Part shown: positions 36,507 to 36,810 of the stretch, one piece after another
Layout of the letters: every line of letters begins with the position of its first letter
How positions within the stretch are numbered: the first letter of the stretch is position 1
Source of the DNA: Bacteroidales bacterium
GTDB lineage: Bacteria; Bacteroidota; Bacteroidia; Bacteroidales; P3
DNA: 36,810 bases
Direction: 5' to 3'
NCBI GenBank assembly: GCA_024400545.1
Contig: JAKSMO010000023.1
Location: 1-36,810, forward strand
Translations under genes and position numbers: made by a program
Notes under the pieces: generated by a model
The model's input: only the letters and a program-made list of their open reading frames with translations
Databases searched by the model: none
What the model was told of the DNA's origin: nothing

Positions 36507-36810
36507 ATGACACGACGCAAAGCAATAATACTAACCGTGCTCCTCATGGTTTGGGGCTCGCAACCCGCCCTCTCTCAACGGGCGATGACGCTGAAGGAAT
36601 GTATGGAATATGCCGTGGGGCATTCCACCAAGATGCGACTACAGGCTGCCGACCGCAGCGATGAGCAATGGAACCGACGCCAGGCCATCATGCAGGCTTT
36701 CACTCCTTCGGTGTCGGCTCAGTCCTACGCATACAACCAGTATGGTCGAAACCTTGACCCCGAGTCGAACACCTACAACACCATTGCCACCTTCCATAAC
36801 GGCTTCTCTG
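36507..36810 (+). CDS. TolC-family outer-membrane efflux protein (partial, N-terminus only)
   Basis: The first 101 residues lie in the window. MTRRKAIILTVLLMVWGSQP leads to a signal cleavage near ALSQ. MTLKECMEYAVGHSTKMRLQ is the usual start of the first TolC helical repeat (L-x-x-C/A-(I/M)-x-x-A-x-x-x-(N/S)), and the SYAYNQYGRNLDPESNTYN stretch matches Bacteroidetes members. It forms the outer-membrane duct of a tripartite efflux or type I export system; adaptor and pump genes probably follow outside the window. Confidence 0.88.
   Translation, partial: MTRRKAIILTVLLMVWGSQPALSQRAMTLKECMEYAVGHSTKMRLQAADRSDEQWNRRQAIMQAFTPSVSAQSYAYNQYGRNLDPESNTYNTIATFHNGFS

Overview
The window looks like chromosomal DNA of a Bacteroidales bacterium. 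Three things point there. Two large secreted proteins end in type IX secretion system (T9SS) type A sorting domains. Candidate promoters carry the Bacteroidetes -7 box TAnnTTTG. The gene families (AAA-ATPase/PD-(D/E)XK proteins, fimbrillin/GLUG lipoprotein, C10 peptidase, TANFOR-like giant protein, TonB-dependent receptor) are typical of that order. Genus cannot be fixed from the sequence alone.

Left region (1-4.4 kb, minus strand): two near-identical AAA-ATPase/PD-(D/E)XK genes, the first cut by the window edge, each preceded by a shared block. That block holds palindromic intergenic repeats built on GGATTGCAAATCC and short relics of a lipoprotein gene whose intact paralogue sits at 3721-4398. 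A small two-helix membrane protein lies between. This area has been reshaped by duplication, gene conversion and repeat insertion.

4.4-10.4 kb (minus): a tightly packed set reading C10 cysteine peptidase with T9SS tail, a 68-residue orphan protein, a fimbrillin/GLUG lipoprotein, then a sodium:alanine symporter, with the 225-residue lipoprotein following. Then 10.7-16.2 kb (minus): one 1835-residue modular T9SS adhesin-like protein with its own promoter and terminator.

16.2-17.6 kb is a gene-poor divergent intergenic region with a 124-bp inverted-repeat element, a good promoter and a probable structured leader with a 42-codon ORF. It drives a three-gene plus-strand operon (17.6-30.6 kb): an outer-membrane beta-barrel-like protein, a 2900-residue secreted protein with a TANFOR-like N-terminal domain, and a secreted multi-FN3 protein. 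None of the three has a T9SS tail. This is the best candidate for an undescribed surface system.

30.7-34.4 kb: a DUF389 membrane protein (minus) and, divergently, a TonB-dependent receptor with an unusually long basic N-terminus. 34.5-36.4 kb (minus) is foreign-looking: a helicase-like gene interrupted by two in-frame TGA codons and coupled by an ATGA overlap to a 44-residue ORF. The window ends in the start of a TolC-family efflux gene (plus), with tandem operator-like palindromes in the divergent gap. No rRNA, tRNA or CRISPR was recognised.
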